DNA of 64,000 nt from Paracoccus jeotgali (GTDB taxonomy: Bacteria > Pseudomonadota > Alphaproteobacteria > Rhodobacterales > Rhodobacteraceae). Position numbers and translations under genes: made by a program. The DNA lies in NCBI RefSeq assembly GCF_002865605.1, contig NZ_CP025583.1, positions 910,501-974,500 on the forward strand. Direction: 5' to 3'. Under the pieces are notes generated by a model. That model was not told the DNA's origin and did not search any database. It saw nothing but the letters and a program-made list of their open reading frames with translations. This document shows, in pieces, positions 43,222 through 54,282 of the stretch; the first letter of the stretch is position 1; the number at the start of each line of letters is the position of its first letter.

Positions 43222-43982
43222 AACTGACGCTGGACATTCTGACCCATCCGCTGCTCGACGGGGTGCGGCACGGGTTCTTCACGCGCCGGGGCGGCGCGAG
43301 TTCCGGCCTTTATGCCGGGCTGAATTGCGGGCGCGGCTCGAACGATCAGCAGGATGTGGTGGAAACCAACCGCAGCCGCGCGGCCGAGGCGATGGGGGTC
43401 AGCCTGTCACATCTGGCCGGGGTCTGGCAGGTCCATTCCGCCGATGTGGCGACCATCGACAGCGCCGATGACATCCCCGCGCTGACCCGGACCAAGGCCG
43501 ATGCGCTTGTCACCGCAACGCCCGGCATCGCGCTGTCGGTGCTGACCGCCGATTGCCAGCCGGTGCTGCTGGCCGACAGGCAGGCGGGCGTCATCGGTGC
43601 CGCCCATGCCGGGTGGCGGGGATCGCTGGACGGCGTGCTCGAAGCCACGGTCGCCGCCATGCAGGCGCTTGGCGCCAGCCGCATCAAGGCGGTGATCGGC
43701 CCCTGCATTTCGCAGCGGGCCTATGAGGTCGGCTGGGAGTTTATGGAGAACTTCACCGACGAAGATCCCGGCTATCAACGCTTTTTCTCGGGCGGCCCGA
43801 ACGAGCAGCCGATGTTCGACCTGCCCGGCTTCGGCCTGTCGCGGCTGCGCGAGGCGGGCGTCGAGGCGGCGTGGATCGGGCATTGCACCTATGCCGATTC
43901 CGAGCGCTTCTTTTCCTATCGCCGCAGCACCCACCGGGGTGAGGCCGATTACGGCCGGCTGATCTCGGCCATCACCCTGTGA
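43218..43982 (+). CDS. pgeF: Peptidoglycan editing factor PgeF (YfiH/laccase-domain)
   Basis: This encodes 254 residues from ATG 43218, overlapping the midA stop. It has the laccase-domain pattern HGFFTRRGGASSGLYAGLNC, VWQVHSADVATI, TADCQPVLLADRQAGVIGAA, HAGWRGSLDGVL and the C-terminal GIAL/GPCISQ region. Metal ligands His and Cys are in HS, DCQPV and HAGWR. Known members remove mis-incorporated L-Ser from peptidoglycan precursors or cleave purine nucleosides. It probably forms one transcript with lgt and midA. Confidence 0.88.
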   Translation: MKLTLDILTHPLLDGVRHGFFTRRGGASSGLYAGLNCGRGSNDQQDVVETNRSRAAEAMGVSLSHLAGVWQVHSADVATIDSADDIPALTRTKADALVTATPGIALSVLTADCQPVLLADRQAGVIGAAHAGWRGSLDGVLEATVAAMQALGASRIKAVIGPCISQRAYEVGWEFMENFTDEDPGYQRFFSGGPNEQPMFDLPGFGLSRLREAGVEAAWIGHCTYADSERFFSYRRSTHRGEADYGRLISAITL

Positions 43983-43986
43983 TCTT

Positions 43987-44478
43987 CTAGGGCTTCGGCG
44001 CGGCCATGGGGGAAAACGGCACGCCCGGCTCGTCCTTGGCGCAGCGGATCACCAGCGAGGTCTTGACCGAGGCGACATTGGGCGCGGCAGTCAGCTGCTC
44101 GGTCAGGAACTGCTGAAAGCGGGGCAGGTCGGGGGCCACGCATTTCAGGATGAAATCGATCTCGCCGTTCAGCATGTGACACTCTCGCACCAGGGGCCAG
44201 TCGCGGGCGCGGTCCTCGAAGGCGGCAAGGTCGCGCTCGGACTGGCTGTGCAGCCGGACCATGGCAAAGACCGCGACATCGAAGCCCAGCGAATGGGCGT
44301 CGATCTGGGCGTGATAGCCGCGGATGAAGCCCGCCTCTTCCAGCACCCGGACCCGGCGCAGGCAGGGCGGCGCGGAAATGCCGACGCGGCGGGCCAGTTC
44401 GACATTGGTCATGCGGCCATCGGCCTGCAGCTCGGCCAGGATCTTGCGGTCGATCTCGTCAAGCTTGTGGGCGACCAT
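43987..44478 (-). CDS. Lrp/AsnC-family transcriptional regulator
   Basis: This encodes 163 residues from ATG 44478. It has an Lrp-type winged helix (KLDEIDRKILAELQADGRMT, NVELARRVGISAPPCLRRVR) and a RAM ligand-binding domain (LGFDVAVFAMVRLHSQSERD). It is divergent from trxB (182 bases between starts), so it may control trxB and/or itself. It converges with pgeF, leaving only four bases between the stops. Confidence 0.88.
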   Translation of the reverse strand: MVAHKLDEIDRKILAELQADGRMTNVELARRVGISAPPCLRRVRVLEEAGFIRGYHAQIDAHSLGFDVAVFAMVRLHSQSERDLAAFEDRARDWPLVRECHMLNGEIDFILKCVAPDLPRFQQFLTEQLTAAPNVASVKTSLVIRCAKDEPGVPFSPMAAPKP

Positions 44479-44507
44479 GGCGCTTCCTGTCCTTGTTTCG
44501 CGCCTGA

Positions 44508-45662
<1,155 letters not shown>

Positions 45663-45666
45663 GGGC

Positions 45667-46170
45667 ATGTCCCGCAGCGTCACCGTCAACGACAAGATGC
45701 AGCAGGGCTACAGCTATCGGCTGACCGAACCCGAGGGCGAGAATTTCGCCGACGGGTTCGACCCAGACCTGTCACCGGCCGAGATGCTGGAGCTGGGCGT
45801 CTTCGGCGGCTGCTACATGACCGATTGCCGCGACGAGTTTCCCGCCGCGTGGTTCGAACACTCCAAGCTGTCGCCGGGGAAGCCCGACGACAGCCTGAAT
45901 TATTTCGGGATCCACGCCAGCCAGCCGCTCTCGGTCTGGCGGGACAAGGGTTGGCTGCATCAGGACGACCCGCGCGGCTGGTTCCAGTGGTATTGCCGGT
46001 ATTACATGGGCCGCCGTCACCCGGACGACGACCGCCAGATCGGCCGCTGGCGGGCGATGCGCCGCCATGTCGGGCAATTGCGCAGCGCCTGCGACACCGG
46101 CGATCTGTCCTGCCGCCCGCGCCAGCGTCAAGCGCTGCTCCATTGGGCCTATGACAGCCGCAAGCTCTAG
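45667..46170 (+). CDS. Conserved hypothetical protein, co-transcribed with trxB
   Basis: This encodes 167 residues. A Cys-containing middle (GGCYMTDCRDEFPAAWFEHS) and a His/Trp-rich part (WLHQDDPRGWFQWYCRYYMG, then RRHPDDDRQIGRWRAMRRHV) stand out; the C-terminus has RQRQALLHWAYDSRKL. It resembles conserved alphaproteobacterial proteins of unknown function. It follows trxB by four bases and probably shares its transcript. No membrane segment is seen. Confidence 0.65.
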   Translation: MSRSVTVNDKMQQGYSYRLTEPEGENFADGFDPDLSPAEMLELGVFGGCYMTDCRDEFPAAWFEHSKLSPGKPDDSLNYFGIHASQPLSVWRDKGWLHQDDPRGWFQWYCRYYMGRRHPDDDRQIGRWRAMRRHVGQLRSACDTGDLSCRPRQRQALLHWAYDSRKL

Positions 46171-46476
46171 TCAGGTGCGGCCAGCGTCCTGAGCCGCCGT
46201 CGCGCGATCCAGCGCCGCGGTCAGCACCTGCTTTTTCAGCCGCATCCCCTCATCCCCGCCAGCCGGGTGCAGGCCCGCGGGTTCCGCCTTGCCGCGCGCC
46301 TCGCGCCGCTGCCGGTCGGCCAGATCGCGGGCGCGGTCGCGCCGGTCGCGCAGGCGCCGCACCAGATCGGCAAGCTGGCTGCCGCCAAGCCGGGTCAGGT
46401 CGCCCATGCTTTGTTCGACAAGGGAAAGCTCCTCCTTGTCGAGGGCGCGAAGTTCATCCTGGCTCAGTCGGTCCAT
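46171..46476 (-). CDS. Hypothetical helical protein
   Basis: This encodes 101 residues, highly charged and helical ([40 protein letters not shown]). It converges directly with the preceding gene. Family not recognised; the [18 protein letters not shown] part looks like an RNA- or DNA-binding helix. Confidence 0.6.
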   Translation of the reverse strand: MDRLSQDELRALDKEELSLVEQSMGDLTRLGGSQLADLVRRLRDRRDRARDLADRQRREARGKAEPAGLHPAGGDEGMRLKKQVLTAALDRATAAQDAGRT

Positions 46477-46641
46477 GGCGGCTGCCTTTCTGATTGGTTG
46501 GGTGTCACGTCAACGCCGCAGTCTGGGGTTGTGTTCCTTTTGCCCCGTTGTCAGCACCGGGCGCAGCGGCTATGCGACGGGCAGCCCGCAACCGGGGATG
46601 TCCGGCTGTGCAACGCGACCGCGAACAGGAACGACGCCGCC

Positions 46642-48354
46642 ATGACCGAAAACAGCAATCACCTGCCGATCCCCGAACTTTTTGTCGCGCCGCAATCCGC
46701 GGCGGCGCTGAAGGATGTCGCCGGCGACATGCCCAGTTGGGACCTGACAGAGCGCCAGCTGTGCGATCTGGAATTGCTGATGAACGGCGGGTTCTCTCCG
46801 CTGAAGGGGTTTCTGACCCAGGCCGACTATGATGGGGTCGTGAACGAGATGCGGCTGGCAGATGGCCGGCTGTGGCCGATGCCCATCAACCTCGACGTGT
46901 CGCAGGCCTTTGCCGACCGGATCGAGCCCGGCACCGATATCGCGCTGCGCGATCAGGAAGGCGTGATCCTGGCGGTGATGTCGGTCACCGACAAATGGGT
47001 GCCGAACAAGTCGCACGAGGCCGAAAAGGTCTTTGGCGCCGATGACGTGGCCCACCCGGCGGTCAACTATCTGCACCACACCGCCGGCCCGGTCTATCTG
47101 GGCGGCCCGGTCAAGGGTCTGCAGGCGCCGACGCATTACGATTTCCGCGCCCGCCGCAACAGCCCGAACGAGCTGCGCGCCATGTTCAAGAAACTGGGCT
47201 GGCGCAAGGTCGTGGTGTTCCAGACCCGCAACCCGCTGCACCGGGCGCATCAGGAACTGACCTTCCGCGCCGCGCGCGAGGCGCAGGCCAACCTGATGAT
47301 CCACCCCGTCGTCGGCATGACCAAGCCGGGCGATGTCGACCACTTCACCCGCGTCCGCTGCTACGAGGCGGTGCTCGACAAATATCCGCAGGCGACCACG
47401 ACGCTGTCGCTGCTGAACCTCGCCATGCGCATGGGCGGCCCGCGCGAGGCGGTCTGGCACGGGCTGATCCGCAGGAACCACGGTGCCACGCATTTCATCG
47501 TCGGCCGCGACCATGCCGGGCCGGGCAAGAACTCGGCCGGCGAGGATTTCTACGGCCCCTATGACGCGCAAGAGCTGTTCCGCAAGCACGAGGACGAGAT
47601 CGGCGTCAAACTGGTCGATTTCAAGCACATGGTCTATGTGCAGGAACGCGCCCAATACGAACCCGCCGACGAGATCGAAGATGGCGTGACGGTGCTGAAC
47701 ATCTCGGGCACCGAGCTGCGCCGCCGCCTGCGCGAGGGGCTGGAAATCCCTGAATGGTTCAGCTTTCCCGAGGTGGTGCGCGAACTGCGTCGCAACTCTC
47801 CGCCGCGGGCGCAGCAGGGCTTTACGGTGTTCTTCACCGGGCTCTCCGGCTCGGGCAAATCGACCGTCGCCAACGCGCTGATGGTCAAGCTGATGGAGAT
47901 GGGCGGCCGCCCGGTCACGCTGCTGGACGGCGATGTGGTCCGCAAGCATCTGTCGTCGGAACTGGGGTTCAGCAAGGAACACCGCGACATCAACATCAAG
48001 CGCATCGGCTATGTCGCGTCCGAGATCACCAAGAATGGCGGCATCGCCATCTGCGCGCCGATCGCGCCCTATACCGCCACCCGCCGCGCCGTGCGCGAGA
48101 TGATCGAGGCCGGCGGCGCCTTTGTCGAGGTGCACGTCGCGACCCCGCTGGAAGAATGCGAGCGCCGCGACCGCAAGGGCCTCTACAAGCTGGCGCGCGA
48201 GGGCAAGATCAAGGAGTTCACCGGCATCTCGGACCCTTACGAGGAACCGCAGGCGCCGGAACTGCGTCTGGATACGACCAATATCGACGTCGACAACGCG
48301 GCCCATCAGGTTCTGCTGAAACTGGAACAGCTTGGGCTGATCGGCCTGAAATAA
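46642..48354 (+). CDS. Bifunctional sulfate adenylyltransferase / adenylylsulfate kinase
   Basis: This encodes 570 residues from ATG 46642. Residues ~1-390 are ATP sulfurylase: [20 protein letters not shown] and [16 protein letters not shown]. Residues ~395-570 are APS kinase: [18 protein letters not shown] (Walker A), [12 protein letters not shown] and [18 protein letters not shown]. Together they turn sulfate into PAPS. Similar Sat-CysC fusions are found in other Alphaproteobacteria, including Rhodobacteraceae. It supplies PAPS for cysteine synthesis or for sulfation. Confidence 0.92.
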   Translation: MTENSNHLPIPELFVAPQSAAALKDVAGDMPSWDLTERQLCDLELLMNGGFSPLKGFLTQADYDGVVNEMRLADGRLWPMPINLDVSQAFADRIEPGTDIALRDQEGVILAVMSVTDKWVPNKSHEAEKVFGADDVAHPAVNYLHHTAGPVYLGGPVKGLQAPTHYDFRARRNSPNELRAMFKKLGWRKVVVFQTRNPLHRAHQELTFRAAREAQANLMIHPVVGMTKPGDVDHFTRVRCYEAVLDKYPQATTTLSLLNLAMRMGGPREAVWHGLIRRNHGATHFIVGRDHAGPGKNSAGEDFYGPYDAQELFRKHEDEIGVKLVDFKHMVYVQERAQYEPADEIEDGVTVLNISGTELRRRLREGLEIPEWFSFPEVVRELRRNSPPRAQQGFTVFFTGLSGSGKSTVANALMVKLMEMGGRPVTLLDGDVVRKHLSSELGFSKEHRDINIKRIGYVASEITKNGGIAICAPIAPYTATRRAVREMIEAGGAFVEVHVATPLEECERRDRKGLYKLAREGKIKEFTGISDPYEEPQAPELRLDTTNIDVDNAAHQVLLKLEQLGLIGLK

Positions 48355-48415
48355 GGCCGCAACCGCAGTATTGCGCCGGGCCGGAACGGCCCCGCGCCCG
48401 CACAAAGGCTCGGTC

Positions 48416-49198
48416 GTGGGCGAAGCCGTCAACATCCTCTGCATGAAATGGGGCACGCTGTATGGCGCGCAGGATGTGAACCGCCTGTTCGCGCAGGTGC
48501 GGCGCAACCTGCCGCGCCCGCACCGCGTCATCTGCTTCACCGACGACACCCAGGGCATCGACCCCGGCGTCGAGTGCCTGCCCCTGCCGGAACTGGGCCT
48601 GCCTGCGGGCAGCCGCGACACCCGCTGGCGCAAGCTGGCCCTGTTCCGCCGCGACCTCGCGGGGATCGAGGGGCAGGTGGCGCTGTTTCTCGACCTCGAT
48701 CTGGTGGTGGTGGACGATCTGTCGCCGTTCTTCGATCTGCCGGGCGAGGTGGTGATCCTGCGCGACGATGATCTGTTCCGCCCAAAGCCGCTGCGCCGCC
48801 TGAACCGCACGCGCGACCGCTTTCTGCACATGGTGGGAAACACGTCGGTCTTTCGCTTTCGGATCGGCGCCCATCCCGAAGTGCTCGACAGATATCTCAC
48901 TGATCCGGCCGCTGCGGCAGAGGAATACGAACACGAACAACAGCTTGTGAGCGATGTTCTGAACCAGCAGGGCCAACTGTCTTACTGGCCGCGCGGCTGG
49001 TGCGTCAGCTTCAAGAATGATTGCGTCGGGCGATTTGCGCGCAGCTGGTTGCGCGACCCGGTGCTACCACACGGCGCGCGCATCGTGGTCTTTGCCGGCA
49101 GTCCGAAAATGGCCGAAGTCATGTCCGGGCAGGGCAGCCGATGGTATCGCCGGATTGGCCGGCTCGACTGGGTGAAACAAGCGTGGGAGACCGCATGA
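48416..49198 (+). CDS. Glycosyltransferase-like protein (DxD)
   Basis: This encodes about 260 residues from GTG 48416 (MGEAVNILCMKWGTLYGAQD); the frame is open upstream, so the start is tentative. The part VALFLDLDLVVVDDLSPFFD holds a DxD metal motif of GT-A glycosyltransferases, with VGNTSVFRFRIG and EQQLVSDVLNQQGQLSYWPR further on. It is the first of two adjacent transferases and is followed with a four-base overlap by a family-8-type one. The substrate is unknown. Confidence 0.7.
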   Translation: MGEAVNILCMKWGTLYGAQDVNRLFAQVRRNLPRPHRVICFTDDTQGIDPGVECLPLPELGLPAGSRDTRWRKLALFRRDLAGIEGQVALFLDLDLVVVDDLSPFFDLPGEVVILRDDDLFRPKPLRRLNRTRDRFLHMVGNTSVFRFRIGAHPEVLDRYLTDPAAAAEEYEHEQQLVSDVLNQQGQLSYWPRGWCVSFKNDCVGRFARSWLRDPVLPHGARIVVFAGSPKMAEVMSGQGSRWYRRIGRLDWVKQAWETA

Positions 49199-50127
49199 GC
49201 AAGGTCCATATCGTTACCGGATCGGACGACAACTATGCGGCCGGTGTCATGGGGCTGATCGCCTCGGCCGCCGCGCATATCCCGGACCTGCGCGTGACGG
49301 TGCTCGATCGCGAGATCAGCCCGGACAACCGCGCGCGCATCGACGCGCTTGGGCCGCGCCTGAACATCGACGTTCAGCGGATCGAGATCGCGGCCGACGC
49401 TCTCGCCGATCTGCCGGTGCTGCGCGGGCACCTGACCTCTGCGACCTATCTGCGACTGCTGATCCCGGAGCTGTTGCCCGATGAGGATCGCGTTCTGTAT
49501 ATGGATTGCGACATGGTGGTTACCGGCAATCTGACCGACATCGCCTGCATGGAAATGGGTGACGCGCCCGTCGCGGCGGTGCCCTGTCCATCGCCCATGG
49601 CAGCAGAACTGAGCGCGACGGAACTCGCCAAGGGGCAGTATGTGAACGCCGGGCTGCTGGTGATGAACCTGCCGATCTGCCGGCGCGAGGACATGGCCGG
49701 CGCCTGCCTGCGGCTGCTGGCCGATCCGGCCAAGCCCCTGCTGAGCGAGGACCAATCAGCGCTCAACATGGCCTGCCGCGGCCGGATCATCCTGCTGCCG
49801 CCCGAATACAATGTCTATTCCGACCCTGCCGCGTGGAGCGATCCGAGCCTGATCCCGGCAGAGCCGAAGGTGATCCATTATGTCGTGGGCATGAAGCCGT
49901 GGAACGGGCCGGTACCACTTGGTGCCGTCTGGTCGGCCTATGTCGCGCCCATCGCCGATCTGATGCCGCAGCTAAAGCCGACGCGGCGGCGCCGGCGTCT
50001 GTCGCGGCTGAACGGACAGCGCAAGATGGTTCTGGGCCTGCTGACCGGCCGACGCAAATATCTGAACAAGTTTCAGGCGCAGCGGCGGATGGCGGAACTG
50101 TCGCGGGAGCTCAGCGCGCGGGTCTGA
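49195..50127 (+). CDS. Family 8-like glycosyltransferase
   Basis: This encodes 310 residues from ATG 49195. GT8 features: HIVTGSDDNYAAGVMGLIAS, DRVLYMDCDMVVTGNLTDIA with the DxD metal motif, GQYVNAGLLVMNLP, and DQSALNMACRGRIILLPPEY. Such enzymes add Glc, Gal or similar residues to lipopolysaccharide or other glycans. The basic C-terminal part (RRRRLSRLNGQRKMV) may bind the membrane. It is co-transcribed with the preceding DxD protein. Confidence 0.8.
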   Translation: MSKVHIVTGSDDNYAAGVMGLIASAAAHIPDLRVTVLDREISPDNRARIDALGPRLNIDVQRIEIAADALADLPVLRGHLTSATYLRLLIPELLPDEDRVLYMDCDMVVTGNLTDIACMEMGDAPVAAVPCPSPMAAELSATELAKGQYVNAGLLVMNLPICRREDMAGACLRLLADPAKPLLSEDQSALNMACRGRIILLPPEYNVYSDPAAWSDPSLIPAEPKVIHYVVGMKPWNGPVPLGAVWSAYVAPIADLMPQLKPTRRRRRLSRLNGQRKMVLGLLTGRRKYLNKFQAQRRMAELSRELSARV

Positions 50128-50157
50128 AGCAACGCGGAAAAGGCGCCAGATGCGAAA

Positions 50158-50184
50158 GCGCCGCCCCCGGAGCAAGGGCGGCGC
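50158..50184 (-). terminator. Terminator hairpin after the DUF1150 gene
   Basis: GCGCCGCCC (50158-50166) pairs with GGGCGGCGC (50176-50184) around a 9-base loop. Read on the reverse strand it is followed by TTT, and lies 25 bases after the DUF1150 stop. It may also serve the GT8 gene on the other strand. Confidence 0.5.
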
Positions 50185-50208
50185 AGTCGTCAGCCGGGAT
50201 ATGTCGCG

Positions 50209-50436
50209 TCAGTGGACGCTGACGGGGCTGAGATCGTTCTGCCGGGCCAGGAAGAAGGCCAGCTTTCGGTCCTTGACCAGAGCCAGCCGCTCTCCATCGA
50301 TCCCGTGGACGGCATAGAGGCTGTCGGTGCCGGGCACCTGCTGGCGCACCTCGTCCGGCAGGCTGTCGAGTTCGACCCGGCGGATATAGACGATATTGCC
50401 TTCGTCCCCCGGCAGATTTTCAAATTTGGTATTCAT
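50209..50436 (-). CDS. DUF1150 family protein
   Basis: This encodes 75 residues. NIVYIRRVELDSLPDEVRQQ and GERLALVKDRKLAFFLARQN are the DUF1150 pattern. Its gene follows the hsp20 gene by 12 bases on the same strand, a conserved pair in Rhodobacterales. The function is unknown, perhaps linked to small heat-shock proteins. Confidence 0.8.
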   Translation of the reverse strand: MNTKFENLPGDEGNIVYIRRVELDSLPDEVRQQVPGTDSLYAVHGIDGERLALVKDRKLAFFLARQNDLSPVSVH

Positions 50437-50448
50437 GGCGATCCCCTT

Positions 50449-50859
50449 CTATTTGCGGCTGATCGGAATGGTCTGGACGACATTCGGTTGCGGTTTGCGC
50501 TGCAGCGAGATGGACAGAAGGCCGTTTTCCAGCCTTGCGCCGCCGACCTCGACCCCTTCGGCCAGCACGAAGCTGCGCTGGAAGGCGCGGGCGGCGATGC
50601 CGCGATGCAGGAACACGCGCTCGGCCTCGGTGTCGGGCTGGCGGCCGGCGACGGTCAACTGCCGGTTTTCCAGCGAGATCGTCAGATCCCCCTCGGCAAA
50701 GCCCGCGACGGCCAGCGTGATGGTGAACCCATCGGGCGCGTGGTGTTCGATGTTATAGGGCGGATAGCCCTCGGTCCCCTTGGCGGCGCGTTCCGCCAAC
50801 CGCTCGATCTGGTCAAAGCCCAGAAGATGCGGATGCGAGGCCAGTGTCAGCTTCGTCAT
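50449..50859 (-). CDS. Small heat-shock protein Hsp20/IbpA-type
   Basis: This encodes 136 residues from ATG 50859 (an in-frame ATG at 50868 is possible). It has an alpha-crystallin domain (YPPYNIEHHAPDGFTITLAV ... VAGRQPDTEAERVFLHRGIA) with the I-x-I motif near the C-terminus. It binds unfolding proteins under heat. It could be under RpoH control, as in relatives, but I did not resolve a promoter. Confidence 0.88.
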   Translation of the reverse strand: MTKLTLASHPHLLGFDQIERLAERAAKGTEGYPPYNIEHHAPDGFTITLAVAGFAEGDLTISLENRQLTVAGRQPDTEAERVFLHRGIAARAFQRSFVLAEGVEVGGARLENGLLSISLQRKPQPNVVQTIPISRK

Positions 50860-51048
50860 GTGTCTCAAGCCCTTGTGCAGCGACTCGTCGTCGGTTGGGC
50901 CCCATCATGGCGACCCTTGCGATCAATATGTGGTCGCGGACTGGCCGCGACAAGATGTGCCGGGGATCAAGCGCCAGCCTGCAGAAAACACTTAACTTTT
51001 GCTGCAGCGCGGCTATAATCGCGCAGCGCCAGCCAGGAACCCGCCGCC

Positions 51049-51267
51049 ATGACCTTCCAGCCCGAGATGAACCACGACGAAATCGCCCGCACCCGGCTTG
51101 CGGTGCTGCGCCGGGAACATCGCGATCTGGACGAGGCGATCGGGGCGCTTGTGGTGCAGCCGACGGCGTCCTCGCTGACGCTGCAACGGCTGAAGAAGCA
51201 GAAACTGGCGCTCAAGGATCAGATCGCGCGGCTGGAAGACGAGCTGACGCCGGATATCATCGCCTGA
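51049..51267 (+). CDS. YdcH/DUF465-like small helical protein
   Basis: This encodes 72 residues, a long two-helix coil: IARTRLAVLRREHRDLDEAI and LTLQRLKKQKLALKDQIARL, the typical YdcH/DUF465 pattern. The function is unknown. It is upstream of purE by 65 bases on the same strand. Confidence 0.8.
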   Translation: MTFQPEMNHDEIARTRLAVLRREHRDLDEAIGALVVQPTASSLTLQRLKKQKLALKDQIARLEDELTPDIIA

Positions 51268-51332
51268 GGCGCCGCCGATTGTTGCGTCCCGCGACGGCGC
51301 GATTATAGTGCGGTTTTTGCGACGGGGGCGAG

Positions 51333-51836
51333 ATGGAGTTGAGCGAGCAGGCCGGCGTTCCGGTGGGCATCATCATGGGCAGCCAGTCCGATTGGCAGAC
51401 CATGCGCGAGGCGGCGGCGATCCTGGACGAGCTGGGCGTGGGCCATGAATGCCGCATCGTCAGCGCGCACCGCACCCCCGACAGGCTGTGGAGCTATGGC
51501 CGCGCGGCGGTGGATCGCGGCTTGCGGGTGATCATCGCTGGCGCGGGCGGTGCGGCGCATCTCCCGGGGATGATGGCCTCGAAAACGCGGCTGCCGGTGA
51601 TCGGCGTGCCGGTCCAGACAAGGGCGCTGTCGGGCGTCGATTCGCTTTATTCCATCGTCCAGATGCCCAAGGGGTTTCCGGTGGCGACCATGGCCATCGG
51701 CGCCGCGGGGGCCGCCAATGCCGGGCTGATGGCGGCGGCGATCCTGGCGCTGGACGACCCGGCGCTGGCCCGCCGCCTCGATGCTTGGCGCGAGGCGCTG
51801 TCGCAGTCGATCCCGCAGGAGCCTTCGGATGACTGA
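51333..51836 (+). CDS. purE: N5-CAIR mutase PurE
   Basis: This encodes 167 residues. Motifs: [32 protein letters not shown] and [19 protein letters not shown], then [20 protein letters not shown]. It rearranges N5-CAIR to CAIR in purine biosynthesis. It overlaps the purK start by eight bases, so the two are probably coupled. Confidence 0.95.
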   Translation: MELSEQAGVPVGIIMGSQSDWQTMREAAAILDELGVGHECRIVSAHRTPDRLWSYGRAAVDRGLRVIIAGAGGAAHLPGMMASKTRLPVIGVPVQTRALSGVDSLYSIVQMPKGFPVATMAIGAAGAANAGLMAAAILALDDPALARRLDAWREALSQSIPQEPSDD

Positions 51837-52896
51837 CCCCAAGCCCGCGAATGACCCCCTGCCGCTGGGGTCGGTGATCGGCATCCTCGGCGGCGGCCAG
51901 CTTGGGCGGATGCTGTCGATGGCGGCGGCGCGGCTTGGCTATCTGACCCATATCTATGAACCGGGCGCCGCGCCCGCCGCAGAGGTGGCCTATGCCCTGA
52001 CGACGGCGGAATATGACGATGCCGAGGCCCTGCGCCGCTTTGCCGGCGCGGTCGATGTCATCACCTATGAATTCGAGAATGTACCGGCCAAGTCATTGGA
52101 TCTGCTGGAATCCCTGCGCCCGATCCGGCCCAACCGGCGGGCGCTGTCGGTGTCGCAGGACCGGCTGACGGAAAAGCAGTTTCTGACCGGTCTGGGCCTG
52201 CGGACCGCGCCCTTTGCCGATGTCGGCGATCGCGATGCGCTGCCTGCGGCCCTGGCGGAAATCGGCACGCCCGCAATCCTCAAGACCCGGCGGCTCGGCT
52301 ATGACGGCAAGGGGCAGATCCGGTTCTCGGATGCCGGGCAGGGCGACTGGACCGGCGCGCCGTCGGTGCTGGAGGGATTCGTCGATTTCTCGGCCGAGAT
52401 CAGCGTGATCGTGGCGCGGGGGATGGACGGGCAGGTGGCGGCGTTCGATCCCGGCTTGAACCTTCATCAGGGCGGCATCCTGCGTCGGACCACGGTTCCC
52501 TGCGGTCTGCCTGCCTCGGTCGTCACCGACGCGGTGCTGCTGGCGGCGCGGATCGCGGCGGCGCTGAATTATGTGGGCGTGATGGGGGTCGAGCTGTTCG
52601 TGACCGATCAGGGTCTGATCGTGAACGAGATCGCGCCGCGTGTGCACAACTCGGGCCACTGGACGCAGGCGGGTTGCGCGGTCGATCAGTTCGAGCAGCA
52701 TATCCGCGCCATCGCCGGTCTGCCGCTTGGCGACGGGCAGCGCCATGCGGATGTGGTGATGGAAAACCTGATCGGCGACGACATGGACCGGCTGCCAGCG
52801 CTGCTGGCCGCGCCGGATACGCAGATCCATCTCTACGGCAAGGCCGAGGTTCGGGCGGGCCGCAAGATGGGCCATGTCAACCGGATCGTCCGGTGA
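51829..52896 (+). CDS. purK: N5-CAIR synthetase PurK
   Basis: This encodes 355 residues from ATG 51829. It is an ATP-grasp enzyme: [24 protein letters not shown] start, [37 protein letters not shown] and [20 protein letters not shown]. It makes N5-CAIR from AIR, bicarbonate and ATP. It works with PurE. Its stop overlaps the NUDIX start. Confidence 0.95.
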   Translation: MTDPKPANDPLPLGSVIGILGGGQLGRMLSMAAARLGYLTHIYEPGAAPAAEVAYALTTAEYDDAEALRRFAGAVDVITYEFENVPAKSLDLLESLRPIRPNRRALSVSQDRLTEKQFLTGLGLRTAPFADVGDRDALPAALAEIGTPAILKTRRLGYDGKGQIRFSDAGQGDWTGAPSVLEGFVDFSAEISVIVARGMDGQVAAFDPGLNLHQGGILRRTTVPCGLPASVVTDAVLLAARIAAALNYVGVMGVELFVTDQGLIVNEIAPRVHNSGHWTQAGCAVDQFEQHIRAIAGLPLGDGQRHADVVMENLIGDDMDRLPALLAAPDTQIHLYGKAEVRAGRKMGHVNRIVR

Positions 52897-53339
52897 CGGC
52901 GGCGCGGCCCCGGCTGGCGGTGCGCGCGGCGATCCTGCATCGCGAGCGGCTGCTGCTGGTCAACGCCTATCCCGGCACGCGCTCGGACCTGTGGTGCCTG
53001 CCCGGCGGCGGGGTCGAGCCGGGCGCCTCGCTGCCCGACAATCTGTCCCGGGAGGTGCTGGAAGAGACAGGGCTGGTGGTGCTGATCGGCGCGCCGATCC
53101 TGATCAACGAATTCCACGACCCCGCGCGCGGCTATCACCAGATCGAGCTGATATTTCGCGCCGTGCTGACCGGCGATGACGCGGTGTCGCTCGCCGATCC
53201 CGAAGGCATCGTGAACCGCTTTCGCTGGGTGACGCAGGACGAGCTGGCCGGGCTGCGCCACAAGCCCGATTCGCTGGCCCGCGCCGTCTGGTCCGATCGT
53301 GCGGCAATGTATGATCCGCTGGAGCGGATCGTGCCGTAA
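52893..53339 (+). CDS. NUDIX hydrolase
   Basis: This encodes 148 residues from GTG 52893, overlapping purK. It has the NUDIX box GGGVEPGASLPDNLSREVLE then EETGL. The substrate is unknown; candidates are nucleoside diphosphate derivatives. It probably shares the purE-purK transcript. Confidence 0.85.
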   Translation: MTAARPRLAVRAAILHRERLLLVNAYPGTRSDLWCLPGGGVEPGASLPDNLSREVLEETGLVVLIGAPILINEFHDPARGYHQIELIFRAVLTGDDAVSLADPEGIVNRFRWVTQDELAGLRHKPDSLARAVWSDRAAMYDPLERIVP

Positions 53340-53357
53340 GACCGGCAGGGCGAGGCT

Positions 53358-54131
53358 TCAGCGACGGACCTGATCCATCCGGCTGACCAGCTCCGCCACC
53401 CGTTCCGCATTCGAGGCCGCGAGTCCTCCATCGGCGTTGAACAGGTTGTTTTCAAACCCGATCCGCGCCTTCCCGCCCTGTTCCAGCGCCGCCAGCAGGC
53501 AGTCGGTCTCTGCCGGGCCAAAGGCGCAGACCGCCCAATCGGCCTGCAGCCCCAAGGCGCGCTGCCGCGACAAGGGCGCGTCGAGATCGGCGGGGGACGA
53601 GACCTGCCCCTCGCTATAGCGCCCCAGCACATGCAGAAGCTGCGGGGTCTCGCCGGGGATGGTGCCGTCCTTGATCAGTTCGGCCAGCCGGTCGACCTCG
53701 CTCACGTCATACAGGATATGCTGCACCGCAATGCCCGCCGCGTCGCAGTCATGGAAGAAGGCGCGGGTCAGGCCCGCGTCCGGCTCGGCCGTGATTTCGC
53801 GCAGCGCGACCGAGACCATGGCGGGCTGCAATTCCGCCACCAAAGCACGCTGCTCGGCGGGGCTGTAGCGGCCGACGGCCTCGGTGGTGATCTGGATCGC
53901 CATGCCGGGGACCTGCCGGGACAGTTCCGCGATCAATTCGCGATAGAGGCCGGCGTCGAGCACGTGGTGGCCATCCGCGTCGCGGACATGGGCGTGAATG
54001 CCGCCCGCGCCCTCGGCATGGCAGGCGGCGGCGCAGGCGACGAGTTCGGGGATGGTGACGGGCAGGGCCGGGTGGTCGGCCTTGCCGCGACGCGCGCCGT
54101 TGGGCGCGACCATGATGCGCGGCAGGCTCAT
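53358..54131 (-). CDS. Beta-keto acid cleavage enzyme (BKACE) family
   Basis: This encodes 257 residues from ATG 54131. It is a TIM-barrel with GGIHAHVRDADGHHVLDAG (metal-binding HxH) and IGFENNLFNADGGLAASNAE, as in BKACE proteins such as 3-keto-5-aminohexanoate cleavage enzyme. It uses acetyl-CoA to split beta-keto acids; the natural substrate is not predictable from the sequence. It converges with the NUDIX gene. Confidence 0.8.
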   Translation of the reverse strand: MSLPRIMVAPNGARRGKADHPALPVTIPELVACAAACHAEGAGGIHAHVRDADGHHVLDAGLYRELIAELSRQVPGMAIQITTEAVGRYSPAEQRALVAELQPAMVSVALREITAEPDAGLTRAFFHDCDAAGIAVQHILYDVSEVDRLAELIKDGTIPGETPQLLHVLGRYSEGQVSSPADLDAPLSRQRALGLQADWAVCAFGPAETDCLLAALEQGGKARIGFENNLFNADGGLAASNAERVAELVSRMDQVRR

Positions 54132-54282
54132 GCCGGCAGCGCGGGATGGGGGCTGGGATGGGTCACGCGGGGTCTCTTTCCGGGTTGTCTGGGGCCGCGT
54201 CGGGCGGTCCCGCAAAGGTCGCGCGCATCCTGACCCGCCGGGCGCGCCGGATCAACCCCGGCTGCGGCGGCCCGCCCGCAGG

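Noticed and set aside
42231..43982. 583-codon frame spanning midA and pgeF as one fusion protein
   Set aside because: The first part is an out-of-frame shadow of midA. PgeF starts at ATG 43218 and its family sequence begins there.
46570..48900. 776-codon minus-strand frame
   Set aside because: It is antisense to the sulfate adenylyltransferase/APS kinase gene, with no recognisable domain.
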